A stretch of 64,000 nt of DNA, from contig NZ_CP132203.1 of the NCBI RefSeq assembly GCF_030719035.1, positions 5,102,501-5,166,500 of the forward strand. Direction: 5' to 3'. The translations under genes were made by a program, and so were the position numbers. This document shows, one piece after another, positions 42,899 to 51,998 of the stretch; the stretch's first letter is position 1, and each line of letters starts with the position of its first letter. The stretch comes from Hahella sp. HNIBRBA332 (GTDB lineage Bacteria > Pseudomonadota > Gammaproteobacteria > Pseudomonadales > Oleiphilaceae). The notes beneath the pieces are model-generated. The model saw only the letters and a program-made list of their open reading frames with translations, was not told where the DNA came from and ran no database searches.

Positions 42899-44653
42899 AT
42901 GCCTCGCCATAGCTATACGCTAGCTTGCTTAGTGTTTGTGTTGCTTTTTGCCCGCAGTTTGGAGGCTGCCGCGGTGAACGCCGAGGCCGTGACTCCGTTC
43001 AGCGTGGACAAAGGCCTCGACATGGCAGGGCTGACGCCGCATCTGGCGCTGCTGGAGGACCCATCTCAATCCCTGCGCTTTGAAGAAGTCAGCTCTGCTG
43101 AATTCGCCGACCGCTTTAAGCCCACGGGAGGCCAGTCCCCTAATTTTGGTTTTTCTGAGTCCGCCTGGTGGGTCAAGTTCACACTGAAAAACACCACAGC
43201 GGAAGAATTAGCGGTCACACTGCGTCAGGACTATCCCTTGATTGATCACCTGACGCTTTGGGAGCCTCTGGCGGACGGCGCCTGGAAGCGCCACGCCACA
43301 GGCGACCGCCTCTCCTTCTACTCCAGAGACGTCGAGCACCGCGACTACTTATTTCCTCTGAAGCTGCCGGCCTATGCGTCTCACACCTATTACATGCGCT
43401 TCAGCAGCGACGGCTCCATGAACATCGGTCTCTCTCTGTATGCGCCAGACTCTCTTCTGGAGCAGATCGGCAAGGAGCAGTTGGCCTACGGCGCCTACTA
43501 CGGCGGCTTCCTGGTCCTCGTCATCTACAATTTTTTCATGTTCATCGCAGTTCGCGACCGCACCTTCGCCCACTATCTGCTGTACGTCACCAGTTATGGT
43601 CTGTATATGGCGGTGCACAACGGGCTGACCTTCCAGTTTCTATGGCCGAACTTTCCCTGGTTCGCCAATCACAGCCTGTTGATCCTGCTGATTCTTTCTT
43701 TATTGGGGGCGTTACAGTTCGCCCGCTCAATTCTGGTGACCCAGCAAATTGCGCCCCGAACCGATTTCGCCGCCAGAGTGCTGGAGTGGCTGATGCTGAT
43801 CAGCCTCGCCTGCACGCCATTCTTTACCTACCACACGATGATCGTGCCGATTTCCCTGCTGACCTTCGTCATCGCCGCCCAACTACTGTTAATGGGCGTA
43901 CTGGCGTTAATGGCGGGATCACGCCCTGCGCGCTATTACATGACCGCCTGGACGGCGCTGTTGATCGGCGTGCTGGCCTACATGTTGAAAACCTTTGGTC
44001 TGCTGCCCCATAACGTGCTTACCCAGAACGGTTTCCAGATCGGTTCACTGACTGAAATGGTATTGCTGTCTCTGGCGCTGAGTAGCCGGGTGAACGAGCT
44101 GCAGCGCAAAACCTACACGGACGCCCTGACCGGCCTGTTTAATCGTCGTCATTTCGACGACAAGTTCGCAACGGAATTTCATCGCGCTCAACAAAGCAAA
44201 CAGCCGCTGACTCTCCTGGTCATCGATATCGACTGCTTCAAGCAGTTCAACGACACCTACGGTCATAACGTTGGCGACCATGCGTTGAAGGAAGTCGCCC
44301 GCATATTGGCGAAAGGCGTACGCAAGCCGAACTGCCCCTGCCGTTACGGCGGCGAAGAGTTTGCAGTCATCCTGCCCAATACCGATCACGAAGCCGCCAT
44401 GAACCTGGCCAATCGCCTAAGAGTCAAAGTGGCGGAAGAAACCGAGTCCGGCTATAAGCTGTCTATCAGCGTCGGCGTGGCGAGCATGGATCACGACGAA
44501 TTCGACTGCCCCAACAAGCTGTTTGAGCGCGCAGACTACGCACTCTACACAGCAAAACAGCAAGGCCGGAACAGAGTGGTGGATTATCGTTCCTGCGCCC
44601 CGCGCCGGGAGTCGGATGTATCGAAAGAGGGTCTGGTGGGCGCGGAAAGCTGA
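42899..44653 (+). CDS. 7TM-DISM diguanylate cyclase
   Basis: A 584-residue inner-membrane enzyme making c-di-GMP. Signal peptide, then a periplasmic 7TMR-DISMED2-type domain (residues 35-185, with FGFSESAWWVKFTLKN), seven helices (about 190-395) and a GGDEF domain (405-565). The catalytic motif is R482-Y-GGEEF. The inhibitory I-site, normally RxxD five residues before it, reads R475-K-P-N478, so product inhibition may be weak. Asp in LLVIDIDCFKQFNDTYGH should bind metal. The periplasmic domain is of the carbohydrate-sensing sort. Confidence 0.92.
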   Translation: MPRHSYTLACLVFVLLFARSLEAAAVNAEAVTPFSVDKGLDMAGLTPHLALLEDPSQSLRFEEVSSAEFADRFKPTGGQSPNFGFSESAWWVKFTLKNTTAEELAVTLRQDYPLIDHLTLWEPLADGAWKRHATGDRLSFYSRDVEHRDYLFPLKLPAYASHTYYMRFSSDGSMNIGLSLYAPDSLLEQIGKEQLAYGAYYGGFLVLVIYNFFMFIAVRDRTFAHYLLYVTSYGLYMAVHNGLTFQFLWPNFPWFANHSLLILLILSLLGALQFARSILVTQQIAPRTDFAARVLEWLMLISLACTPFFTYHTMIVPISLLTFVIAAQLLLMGVLALMAGSRPARYYMTAWTALLIGVLAYMLKTFGLLPHNVLTQNGFQIGSLTEMVLLSLALSSRVNELQRKTYTDALTGLFNRRHFDDKFATEFHRAQQSKQPLTLLVIDIDCFKQFNDTYGHNVGDHALKEVARILAKGVRKPNCPCRYGGEEFAVILPNTDHEAAMNLANRLRVKVAEETESGYKLSISVGVASMDHDEFDCPNKLFERADYALYTAKQQGRNRVVDYRSCAPRRESDVSKEGLVGAES

Positions 44654-44731
44654 CCAAGACTTGTTGGCGCTGCTGCGTTGCCGCACTTCGCCAAGGAACA
44701 GGAACTACACGCGGGGTAAATTCCTGACGAC

Positions 44732-45553
44732 TTAAAGGCTCTCAATAAACTGACTAATCGTGCGCCAGTATTCGGGATACATGCTGATATCATTGTGATC
44801 CGCTCCATCCAGCGTGACCGTCCGTTGCGGACCGCCCCAAGCCGCCATCAGGCGCCGCCCGTGCTCCGCCGGCACAACCCGGTCCCTCCCCGCCAACAAA
44901 GCCAACGCAGGCGCTTTGATCGTCGCTGCATGAGCCAGCGAATTGAAGGGATGACGCACCAATAAGCCGACCGGCAACCAGGGATAATGCCGCTTGCCGA
45001 CAGCGGCCAGACTGTCGAATGGCGTGGTCAGCACCACCGCCCGCACCGGACGGCGGTCCGCCAGTTGCACCGCCACGCCGGAACCCAGGCTGCGTCCCAG
45101 CAGAACAATATGTTGAGGGTCGATTTTCAATTTGCGAGTGAGATGGTCATATAAGGCGACGGCGTCGCCCACCAACGCCTCTTGCCCCGGAGACCCCTCG
45201 CTGTCGCCGTAGCCCCGGTAGTTCATCAGCAGAAATGAGTCCACCGGCAGCTTTTCCATCTCCCAGGCGTTCCAGGACACTTCTTCGCCATTACCGCCAA
45301 AGTACAGCAGCAACGGCCTGCGCGCAGAGATCTCTCCGCGCTGAAACCAGCCGGACAGGGTCACGCCATCATGCTCAAACTTAAACTCTATAGATTTCAA
45401 TCTGCTGCGATTGGCGGCGTCCACCGGCTGTGGAAAGAAGATCATCCGGTCTTGATATAACCAGAAGAACGCCGCGCCGGAGAAGCAAATGAGCAGAAGA
45501 GTGCTGATGAGAGCCCACATGAATGTTCGCGCCTTAGCCCAGGATTGTCTCAT
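44732..45553 (-). CDS. Membrane-anchored alpha/beta hydrolase
   Basis: A 273-residue hydrolase with an N-terminal membrane anchor (MWALISTLLLICFSGAAFFW). Catalytic triad: Ser in LLGRSLGSGVA, Asp in LLAGRDRVVPAEHG, His in LDGADHNDIS. The family resembles S33-like/BEM46 (YfhR) proteins. It overlaps the ABC permease gene by four bases, so it is the last gene of the zrgA operon; its role in zinc handling, if any, is unknown. Confidence 0.8.
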   Translation of the reverse strand: MRQSWAKARTFMWALISTLLLICFSGAAFFWLYQDRMIFFPQPVDAANRSRLKSIEFKFEHDGVTLSGWFQRGEISARRPLLLYFGGNGEEVSWNAWEMEKLPVDSFLLMNYRGYGDSEGSPGQEALVGDAVALYDHLTRKLKIDPQHIVLLGRSLGSGVAVQLADRRPVRAVVLTTPFDSLAAVGKRHYPWLPVGLLVRHPFNSLAHAATIKAPALALLAGRDRVVPAEHGRRLMAAWGGPQRTVTLDGADHNDISMYPEYWRTISQFIESL

Positions 45554-46803
45554 GTTCGAATTGTCATTCCGTCCGCCAGAGAATAGCGATAGGCCCGATA
45601 GGCCGGCGCCGCTCCGATTAATACGCCCGCCAGGATGATGCCGCCCAGGACGGCCAGGTTATCCACGGTCAGCGGGTCCACGCCGATAAACAGACCGAAG
45701 TAACTCTCCAGCGCCGGCTGAGCGGCGAACAACGTCAGGAACAGCATTGCGACACCGACCAGCACGCCGCAAACCGCCATCAAACCGGCTTCGATCATCA
45801 GTAGAACGAAAATGTGCCGTGGCCTGGCGCCTACGGAACGCAGGATGGCCATTTCCCGGCGGCGTTCGTTCAACCCTGACCAGATTACCGTCAACATGCC
45901 GATCAAGCCAGTCGCGACGACAAATGCCGACACGGCAAGCAAGGCCACCTCCGCCACGCCCATCATGCTCCATAGCTCCTGGAGCGCCACGCCCGGCAGA
46001 ATGGCCAGCAGCGGCTCACCGCGGTAATTATTGATCGCGCGTTGCAGTGTGAAGGTGGCGATTTTGGAGTCCAGTCCAACCAGAAAGGCGGTTATCAGCT
46101 TGGGCTGCAAATCTGCATGCCGCGCCTGCTCCGCGCTGATGGAGCCACTGGGCGCGCCGCTGTCCCATCCCAAATGAATGGCTTCAATGCCTTGCAGGGA
46201 GACATGCACTGTGCGGTCCACCGGCGTACCGGTCTTCTTCAAAATGCCGACGACTTTGAAAGGTTTATCATCATGATTGGCGAAGCTGACTTCACCTGCG
46301 CCGTGGGAAATCACGATAGGCTGGCCAAGTTTATAGCCCAGCTTCTCCGCTACTTCCGCGCCTAATACCGCGTCGTATACGTCATCGAAACGACCGCCTT
46401 CGCTAAACGCCAACGCACGTTTGGCTCCATAGCGAAAGTGTTCAAAGTAATCCGTATTGGTGCCCAGCACGCGGTAGCCGCGATGAGAGTCGCCTAACGA
46501 CAGCGGAATCGTCCACTTAACCCGCTTCATGCCAGCCACTTCCTGATAGCTGCGCCAGGAAATATTGTTGGTGGCGTTGCCGATGCGAAAAACCGAGTAC
46601 AACAATAGCTGCACGGAACCACTGCGAGCGCCCACAATCAGATCTGCGCCGGAAATTGTGTTGGCGAAGCCGGCTTTGGCTTCCCGGCGAATGTTGTCCA
46701 CCCCCAACAGCAGCATGACGCTGACGGCGATGGAGAAAATAGTCAGCAGCGCCGTTGTTTTGCGATTCAACAGGCTGCGCAACGTCAAACTGTAAATAGA
46801 CAT
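45550..46803 (-). CDS. ABC transporter permease, MacB/FtsX type (ZrgC-like)
   Basis: A 417-residue permease with the FtsX layout: one N-terminal helix (LLTIFSIAVSVMLLLGVDNI), a large periplasmic domain (residues 45-280), then three C-terminal helices (AEVALLAVSAFVVATGLIGM and later). RREMAILRSVGARPRHIFVL is the typical coupling segment. A start at 46827 would overlap the ATPase stop as ATGA; 46803 fits the family N-terminus better and has GGGAG upstream. With the ATPase and ZrgA protein it forms a probable metal-related transporter. Confidence 0.83.
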   Translation of the reverse strand: MSIYSLTLRSLLNRKTTALLTIFSIAVSVMLLLGVDNIRREAKAGFANTISGADLIVGARSGSVQLLLYSVFRIGNATNNISWRSYQEVAGMKRVKWTIPLSLGDSHRGYRVLGTNTDYFEHFRYGAKRALAFSEGGRFDDVYDAVLGAEVAEKLGYKLGQPIVISHGAGEVSFANHDDKPFKVVGILKKTGTPVDRTVHVSLQGIEAIHLGWDSGAPSGSISAEQARHADLQPKLITAFLVGLDSKIATFTLQRAINNYRGEPLLAILPGVALQELWSMMGVAEVALLAVSAFVVATGLIGMLTVIWSGLNERRREMAILRSVGARPRHIFVLLMIEAGLMAVCGVLVGVAMLFLTLFAAQPALESYFGLFIGVDPLTVDNLAVLGGIILAGVLIGAAPAYRAYRYSLADGMTIRT

Positions 46804-46823
46804 CGAAAAGCGACTCCCGCAGG

Positions 46824-47597
46824 TCAAGATTCCGGTGGCTGATAAGCGCGATTGATTTCCGCCAGGCTGACCGTGCGGTCGAACAGGTCCTGTAAAGCGG
46901 GATCGTGGCTGACGAACACCAGCGTCGATCCACTGGCGGCCACTTCCTGAAACAACAGCTCGATAAACGCCACACGGGCGTCCGCATCCAAAGCAGAGGT
47001 GGGTTCATCAGCGATAATCAGCCCGGGCGAGCCGATCAGGGCCCGCGCCACGGCGACCCGTTGCTGTTGCCCCACACTGAGGTCAGTTACCGGCCTGCGC
47101 CCGAGTTTGCCCACATCCAGACGTAAATGAGACAGCAAGCGCTCCGCCTCCTGCGTCAGACTGACGCCGCGGGCGCTCACTCTTTGTCGCCGCGCCTTGG
47201 AAAAGCGACAGGACAATGTCACGTTATCCACCAGCGACAGATAAGGTATCAGATTAAACATCTGAAAAATGAAGCCGATGTTATCCGCCCTGAAGCTATC
47301 CCGGCGTGAAGCGTTGAGCGCGCTCAGCTCCGTCTCCATTACTTTGATGCTTCCTTCCTTGGGCTGGATCACGCCGCCAAGCAAGCTTAGCAGCGTGGTT
47401 TTGCCGCTGCCGCTGGCGCCGCGCAGAAAGATGCGTTCTCCCTCCCGCACCTGTAGCTCAGGGATATCCAACACGTCGTCATCAGCCCCAGGCCAACGAA
47501 ATTTCAGACCTTCCAGCCGCACAAGCGCACGCGCCGGGTCAGCCGCAGCCGTCGTGTCTCGCCCTGGCGCGATGGCGGGTTCGCTTACATTCTGCAT
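46824..47597 (-). CDS. ABC transporter ATPase, MacB/LolD type (ZrgB-like)
   Basis: A 257-residue ATPase. Walker A is RGASGSGKTT, Q-loop IFQMFNLIPYLSL, signature LSVGQQQRVAVARAL, Walker B LIIADEPTSALD, and H-loop VFVSHDP. It begins 17 bases after the zrgA-like gene and its stop overlaps the permease frame. The LolD/MacB class couples with FtsX-fold permeases, as found next to it. Confidence 0.87.
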   Translation of the reverse strand: MQNVSEPAIAPGRDTTAAADPARALVRLEGLKFRWPGADDDVLDIPELQVREGERIFLRGASGSGKTTLLSLLGGVIQPKEGSIKVMETELSALNASRRDSFRADNIGFIFQMFNLIPYLSLVDNVTLSCRFSKARRQRVSARGVSLTQEAERLLSHLRLDVGKLGRRPVTDLSVGQQQRVAVARALIGSPGLIIADEPTSALDADARVAFIELLFQEVAASGSTLVFVSHDPALQDLFDRTVSLAEINRAYQPPES

Positions 47598-47614
47598 GAC
47601 GCCATTCTCACTAC

Positions 47615-48196
47615 TTACAAATTAATCTGATGTTTTTCCGGATTCAGCTCCAAGGCGGTCTGCCCCTTCGGCCCAATCACCTGTACGTCGAGATCTTTCA
47701 GGCCAGGGAAGTACTTGAACAGTAAAACGTCCACTGAGGTGAGCTTGCCCGAGTCACCGCACTCAAAAATATAGGAGGCGTCGATATCGGAGTGACCATC
47801 CTCATGATGATCATGCTCGCCTTCATCGTCGCCATGTTCATGCTCCTTATGGCCGCCATCTTCATCATAATCGAAGATATCGCCGTCCACTTCCGCCGAC
47901 AGCAGCTTACAACCTGCAGCTGGCGTTAAACCAAACAGTTCTTCGCCCTTATTCAGTAAAGCAGCCGCCTTTTCCACTTGCTGACGCTCTTCGTCAGTAG
48001 CGGGAGCGTGTTCAAAACCCACCAGGTTCATCGCGGGGCTTTCAAGCTCCACGACCAGATTCCCCTCTTCCAGCGCCAGATTCATGGTCGCCGCGCCATG
48101 CACATGCGCCCCATGCTGTTCAAATTCTTCCGCTTGCGTAAGCTGGCTGGCCGCTAGCATCATCATACCTGCCCACAGGCGATTCCTATAACTCAT
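47615..48196 (-). CDS. zrgA: ZrgA-like (DUF2796) His-rich periplasmic zinc protein
   Basis: A 193-residue exported protein, signal peptide ending near TQA-EEF. The start QHGAHVHGAATMNLALE and the ECG pair are typical of DUF2796. Residues 116-138 are crowded with His, Asp and Glu (HKEHEHGDDEGEHDHHEDGH), fit for binding zinc. In Vibrio the ZrgA family works with an ABC transporter in zinc uptake; the same partners follow here. A Zur-box-like palindrome lies about 50 bases upstream, so it is likely repressed when zinc is plentiful. Confidence 0.87.
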   Translation of the reverse strand: MSYRNRLWAGMMMLAASQLTQAEEFEQHGAHVHGAATMNLALEEGNLVVELESPAMNLVGFEHAPATDEERQQVEKAAALLNKGEELFGLTPAAGCKLLSAEVDGDIFDYDEDGGHKEHEHGDDEGEHDHHEDGHSDIDASYIFECGDSGKLTSVDVLLFKYFPGLKDLDVQVIGPKGQTALELNPEKHQINL

Positions 48197-48248
48197 AAAA
48201 TTTAATACTCCTGAACTTAGAGAGTGATTCTTCCGCTTGGCTTTTTAT

Positions 48249-48261
48249 GTTATAACATAAC
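48249..48261. promoter_or_regulatory. Zur-box-like palindrome
   Basis: GTTATAACATAAC, within TATGTTATAACATAACGAAA, matches the core of proteobacterial Zur boxes (GTTATA..TATAAC type). It lies between the divergent zrgA-like and DUF3299 genes, 53 bases before the first and 158 before the second. Confidence 0.7.
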
Positions 48262-48418
48262 GAAACGAAATAGTTATAGGGCGAATTTAATTCAAAACGG
48301 TTAACCTTGGGCTCGCGCGGACATACAATGTGTTGCGCCTAACCAGGGTTGGGAACGGCTGTCGGCGGTCTGGATCGCCTTCCACGTTTTGACGAAACAC
48401 TGACTCCATAGGGTATTT

Positions 48419-48916
48419 ATGAACAGATTGCTCTCGACGCTGATCGCGCTCGCATTCTCCTCCCTGCTCTCCGGCGGCGTACTTGCGGAGGATTTCAAGA
48501 CCGTACAATGGCAGGACCTGATCCCTAAATCCGCACAACAAAAAACCGTTAGCGGAACGGTTGAACATGGCCAGATCGCCATGGAGCCGCAGCCCCAGGC
48601 CAACGCGCCAATCGTACCGGAACTGAACAAACAGAAAGTTCGCATCGCGGGCTTTGCAGTGCCTTTGGAAGGCGACGAAAGCGGCGTGACCGAGTTCCTG
48701 CTGGTGCCCTACATGGGCGCTTGCATCCACGTGCCGCCCCCTCCCTCAAACCAGATCGTATATGTCAAAGCCAACAAGAAGCCGTTGCCGCTGGACTACC
48801 TCTACGACGCGTTCTGGGTGTCTGGAGCGATCAGCGTGGAGACGGTCAGCAGCGAGCTGGCGGAGAGCGGTTACAGCATGCAGGCGGACGCCTTCGAGCC
48901 TTATCAGTACAACTGA
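48419..48916 (+). CDS. DUF3299 secreted protein of the zinc cluster
   Basis: A 165-residue exported protein (signal peptide cleaved near LAEDF). The core RIAGFAVPLEGDESGVTEFLLVPYMGACIHVPPPPSNQIVYV is a DUF3299 hallmark, seen in its parts GFAVPLEGD and GACIHVPPPPSNQ. DUF3299 proteins accompany zinc-uptake zrg clusters. It is divergent from zrgA with the Zur-like box between. The conserved Cys-x-His may bind metal. Confidence 0.82.
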   Translation: MNRLLSTLIALAFSSLLSGGVLAEDFKTVQWQDLIPKSAQQKTVSGTVEHGQIAMEPQPQANAPIVPELNKQKVRIAGFAVPLEGDESGVTEFLLVPYMGACIHVPPPPSNQIVYVKANKKPLPLDYLYDAFWVSGAISVETVSSELAESGYSMQADAFEPYQYN

Positions 48917-49026
48917 GCGGCCCGACATTATTCCAGAGTCATGCTCCTGATCTCGACTACACTTTAAGTATCCGCGCCCCTGCGGAGCTTTAATGGAAGT
49001 TGCATCGACAAACCGGGAGAATGTTT

Positions 49027-50169
49027 GTGGCCAGCGAGTATCAGCCGGATTCTCTGGATATCCTCAATCACCAGGGCAGCGTTCAGCAGAAACTGGAATT
49101 TCTGCTGGAAAACCTCCAGCAGACCTATCCTTTTGTCTGCCGCGTGGCTGTCGCCATTTATGACGCCTTGCAGGATCAGCTCAAAACCTTTGCCGCCGCC
49201 GGCGCCAGCCATCCCTTGCTGGAACATTACCAGACGGCGCTGCATGACGTCGCTTCCCTGCAACAAATGAAAGACAACACGTTCATCCGCGTCATTAATG
49301 ACATCAGCGATGAACTGGGCGGCGGAGAAAATCCAACCCAGCACACGGAGGCGCTGCTGAAAGCAGGATTTCGCGCCTCTTACACCTTCCCCATGCGCTA
49401 CAACGAGCGCTTCCTTGGCTTCGTATTTTTCAACGGCGCGGAAAAAGACTGCTTTCAGGGCCGGGCGCTGTCGGATATGGATATGATCGGACACATGATC
49501 ACCTTGATCGTGTATAACGAGCGCAGCAACATCCGCACGCTGATCGCCACAGTCAAGTCGGCCATGTTGTTGACCCACTCCCGCGATCCGGAAACCGGCG
49601 GCCATCTGGAGCGCATGGCTCGCTATTCCAGACTGATCGGCGCGCGCCTGGCGCCGAAGCATGGCTTCTCCGACGAGTATGTAGAGCACATTTGCCTGTT
49701 CGCGCCCTTGCATGATCTCGGCAAAATAAAAGTGCCCGACAGCATATTGCTAAAACCGGGTCGTTTGGAGGGGGAAGAACTGGATGAAATGCGTCGCCAC
49801 CCGATGTATGGACATGAGTTGGTGGACGCCTTGATCGATAACTACGGCCTCAATGGCGTCAGTCATGTGAACATGCTGCGCAACATCGTGCTGTATCACC
49901 ATGAAACCTTGGATGGAGCAGGCTATCCTGAGCATCTGCGCGGCGAGGATATTCCCATTGAATCCCGAATCGTCAGCGTCGCCGACGTCTTCGACGCCCT
50001 CACCAGCGCCCGTCCCTACAAACCCGCCTGGAGTAATGACAAAGCGTTCGCCGAACTCAAACGAATGGCGGGAACCAAATTAGACAAGGAGTGCGTGGTG
50101 GCGCTGATGGATTGCCGCAAACAGATTGAAGAAATCCAACAGCGCTTCCGCGAAAACGAATACGGTTAA
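49027..50169 (+). CDS. HD-GYP phosphodiesterase with N-terminal sensor domain
   Basis: A 380-residue soluble protein. Residues 20-165 look like a GAF-type sensor (FVCRVAVAIYDALQDQLKTF; RASYTFPMRYNERFLGFVFF). The HD-GYP domain has HLERMARYSR, HDLGK (229-233) and HHETLDGAGYP (291-301), so it should degrade c-di-GMP. The start is uncertain: GTG 49027 has GGGAG at 7 bases; ATG 49021 is too close to it and TTG 49000 lacks one. Its stop overlaps the convergent thiI stop by four bases. Confidence 0.9.
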   Translation: MASEYQPDSLDILNHQGSVQQKLEFLLENLQQTYPFVCRVAVAIYDALQDQLKTFAAAGASHPLLEHYQTALHDVASLQQMKDNTFIRVINDISDELGGGENPTQHTEALLKAGFRASYTFPMRYNERFLGFVFFNGAEKDCFQGRALSDMDMIGHMITLIVYNERSNIRTLIATVKSAMLLTHSRDPETGGHLERMARYSRLIGARLAPKHGFSDEYVEHICLFAPLHDLGKIKVPDSILLKPGRLEGEELDEMRRHPMYGHELVDALIDNYGLNGVSHVNMLRNIVLYHHETLDGAGYPEHLRGEDIPIESRIVSVADVFDALTSARPYKPAWSNDKAFAELKRMAGTKLDKECVVALMDCRKQIEEIQQRFRENEYG

Positions 50170-51617
50170 AGCGGGCGATACACCAGCACTTTACGCCCGT
50201 TTCCGTTGAGATGGCTGGCGTGCAACTGGCTCATTACGCCTTTGTCGCAGAACAGCAGGTAACGGGCTTCGCCGTCCAGCTCCGCCATGCGGCTTTCCAG
50301 CTCGTAGAAAGGAATCTGCAGAATTTTGTTGTTGGTCAGGGTCAGCGGCGCCTTTTCCTGCTCGTTGGGGTGACGGATATCGATAATCACGTCCTCCAGC
50401 GAAGGCGTCGACACTACTTCCACTTCATCAACCGTCAATTCCGACTGCATGATCTCGTCGATATTGATCGCCCGGCGGTTAGCCAGCGCCTGCTCCAACA
50501 CCTGCATATCGAACCGCTTCTCATCGTTCTCGATGCGATAATCCCGCGCTTTGGTGGTGGGGCGATCGGAAATAACGCCACAGTATTCCGGCATATTGCG
50601 GGCGAACTCTTCCACGCCAATCTGGCTGGCCATGCGGATAATATCCTGCTTGTCAGTGACGATCAGCGGGCGCAGCACCAGCATGTCAGTCGCGGAGTCA
50701 ATCACATTGAGGTTGGTCAGGGTCTGGCTGGACACCTGCGCCACACACTCGCCAGTGACCAGCGCCGTGGCGGACAGATCTCGCGCGACCTGGGTCGCCG
50801 CCCGCAGCATCATACGCTTCAACACCACGCCCATGTTGGAGTGATAGATCTTATCCAGGATTTCCGCCACGACGCCTTCAAAGGGCACCGTGATGAATTT
50901 TACCCGCTGGCCGCCGCCGTACTTCTCCCACAAATACAGCGCCGCCTGCTTCACTCCCACTTCGTGGGCGGTCCCCCCCAGATTGAAGAAGCAGAAGTGC
51001 GTGCGCATACCCCGCTTCATGGTCAGATAGCTCGCCACGCCGGAGTCATAGCCGCCGGACATCAGAGACACGACCGGCTCCAGACCGCCGACCGGATAAC
51101 CGCCCAGGCCTTCGTAGCGCTTCTCGACCAGATAGTATTTATCGTCGCGCACTTCGATGGAAATAATCACTTCTGGATTCGACAGGTCCACTCCCGCCGC
51201 CTTGGTGTGCTGGCGCAATCCGCCGCCGACGTAGCGCTCCAGGTCCATGGAAGTAAAGTCATGTTTGCCGGCGCGCTTGACCCGCACCTGGAAACGTTTG
51301 CCTTCCAGTTGCTCTTCGTACAAGGCTTTCGCATTCAGGTAGATGGTATGGAAGTCCGCCAGGGGATATTCATGCACCACCAGGAAGTTGGTGATGCCGG
51401 ACACCCTTTGCAGAGCTTCAATCGCCCGTTTACTGGTGCGCTCATCCGCGTCCGGCAACCAGACTTCGATTTTGTCCCAGGATCCCTCCACCACCACGTT
51501 TTCGTCAATTTGACGCAATACGCGACGAATATTTATGCGTAACTGCTTGACCAGATCCTTACGCACCGGTTTACTTTTAATTGTGATTTCGGGAAATAAT
51601 TTGACGAGAAACTTCAT
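50166..51617 (-). CDS. thiI: tRNA 4-thiouridine synthase / thiazole sulfur carrier ThiI
   Basis: A 483-residue cytoplasmic enzyme that moves sulfur from IscS to U8 of tRNA and, through ThiS, to thiazole. Domains: ferredoxin-like and THUMP (1-165), PP-loop adenylating domain with SGGYDSG (187-193), and C-terminal rhodanese. Both key cysteines are present: C346 in EYCGVISDRP and C457 in LLFCDKG, matching E. coli C344/C456. Length is that of E. coli ThiI (482). The start MKFLVKLFPEITIKSKPVRK is the family N-terminus; the longer frame is rejected. Confidence 0.96.
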   Translation of the reverse strand: MKFLVKLFPEITIKSKPVRKDLVKQLRINIRRVLRQIDENVVVEGSWDKIEVWLPDADERTSKRAIEALQRVSGITNFLVVHEYPLADFHTIYLNAKALYEEQLEGKRFQVRVKRAGKHDFTSMDLERYVGGGLRQHTKAAGVDLSNPEVIISIEVRDDKYYLVEKRYEGLGGYPVGGLEPVVSLMSGGYDSGVASYLTMKRGMRTHFCFFNLGGTAHEVGVKQAALYLWEKYGGGQRVKFITVPFEGVVAEILDKIYHSNMGVVLKRMMLRAATQVARDLSATALVTGECVAQVSSQTLTNLNVIDSATDMLVLRPLIVTDKQDIIRMASQIGVEEFARNMPEYCGVISDRPTTKARDYRIENDEKRFDMQVLEQALANRRAINIDEIMQSELTVDEVEVVSTPSLEDVIIDIRHPNEQEKAPLTLTNNKILQIPFYELESRMAELDGEARYLLFCDKGVMSQLHASHLNGNGRKVLVYRPL

Positions 51618-51998
51618 AATCTGGCCTGATCCAAATCTCAGCGGGGGCGCTATTCTACTATCATTCCCCCTGTCATGCATGGGCCGATCGCCAAAAATCC
51701 CCCTGCGCGGGCGACGCCAGGGAGTGATAGCCAACTTCGCCCAGACGACTTACTATTTAGACTCCATCCGGAAAACCCGCTTACCTGCGCCGCCCCGGTC
51801 ATCCTTGCATAACCCTGCTCCCGGATGGGCTCTTATAAATGATAACAATAGCAGATTAGGCTTTATTGGCATTGCAGCGTCGCCACCGTCACGCATGCAC
51901 CGCCGTCAGGCTCTGGCTTGCTCCCACAGCCGTCCGCCGGAATCGGAACCGCTGGCCTCGCCGGCAAGTAGAAGTATTAGAAAAGGAAAGATATAGAT
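51618..51998. other. Intergenic region between thiI and ppnN
   Basis: About 380 bases between divergent genes. It must hold both promoters; TATAAATGATAACAATAG near 51833 is A+T rich and a candidate, without a clear -35. No hairpin or reading frame is convincing. Confidence 0.45.

Noticed and set aside
50211..51542. 443-codon frame antisense to thiI
   Set aside because: His/Arg/Gln-rich shadow translation; thiI is certain from both catalytic cysteines and its full length.
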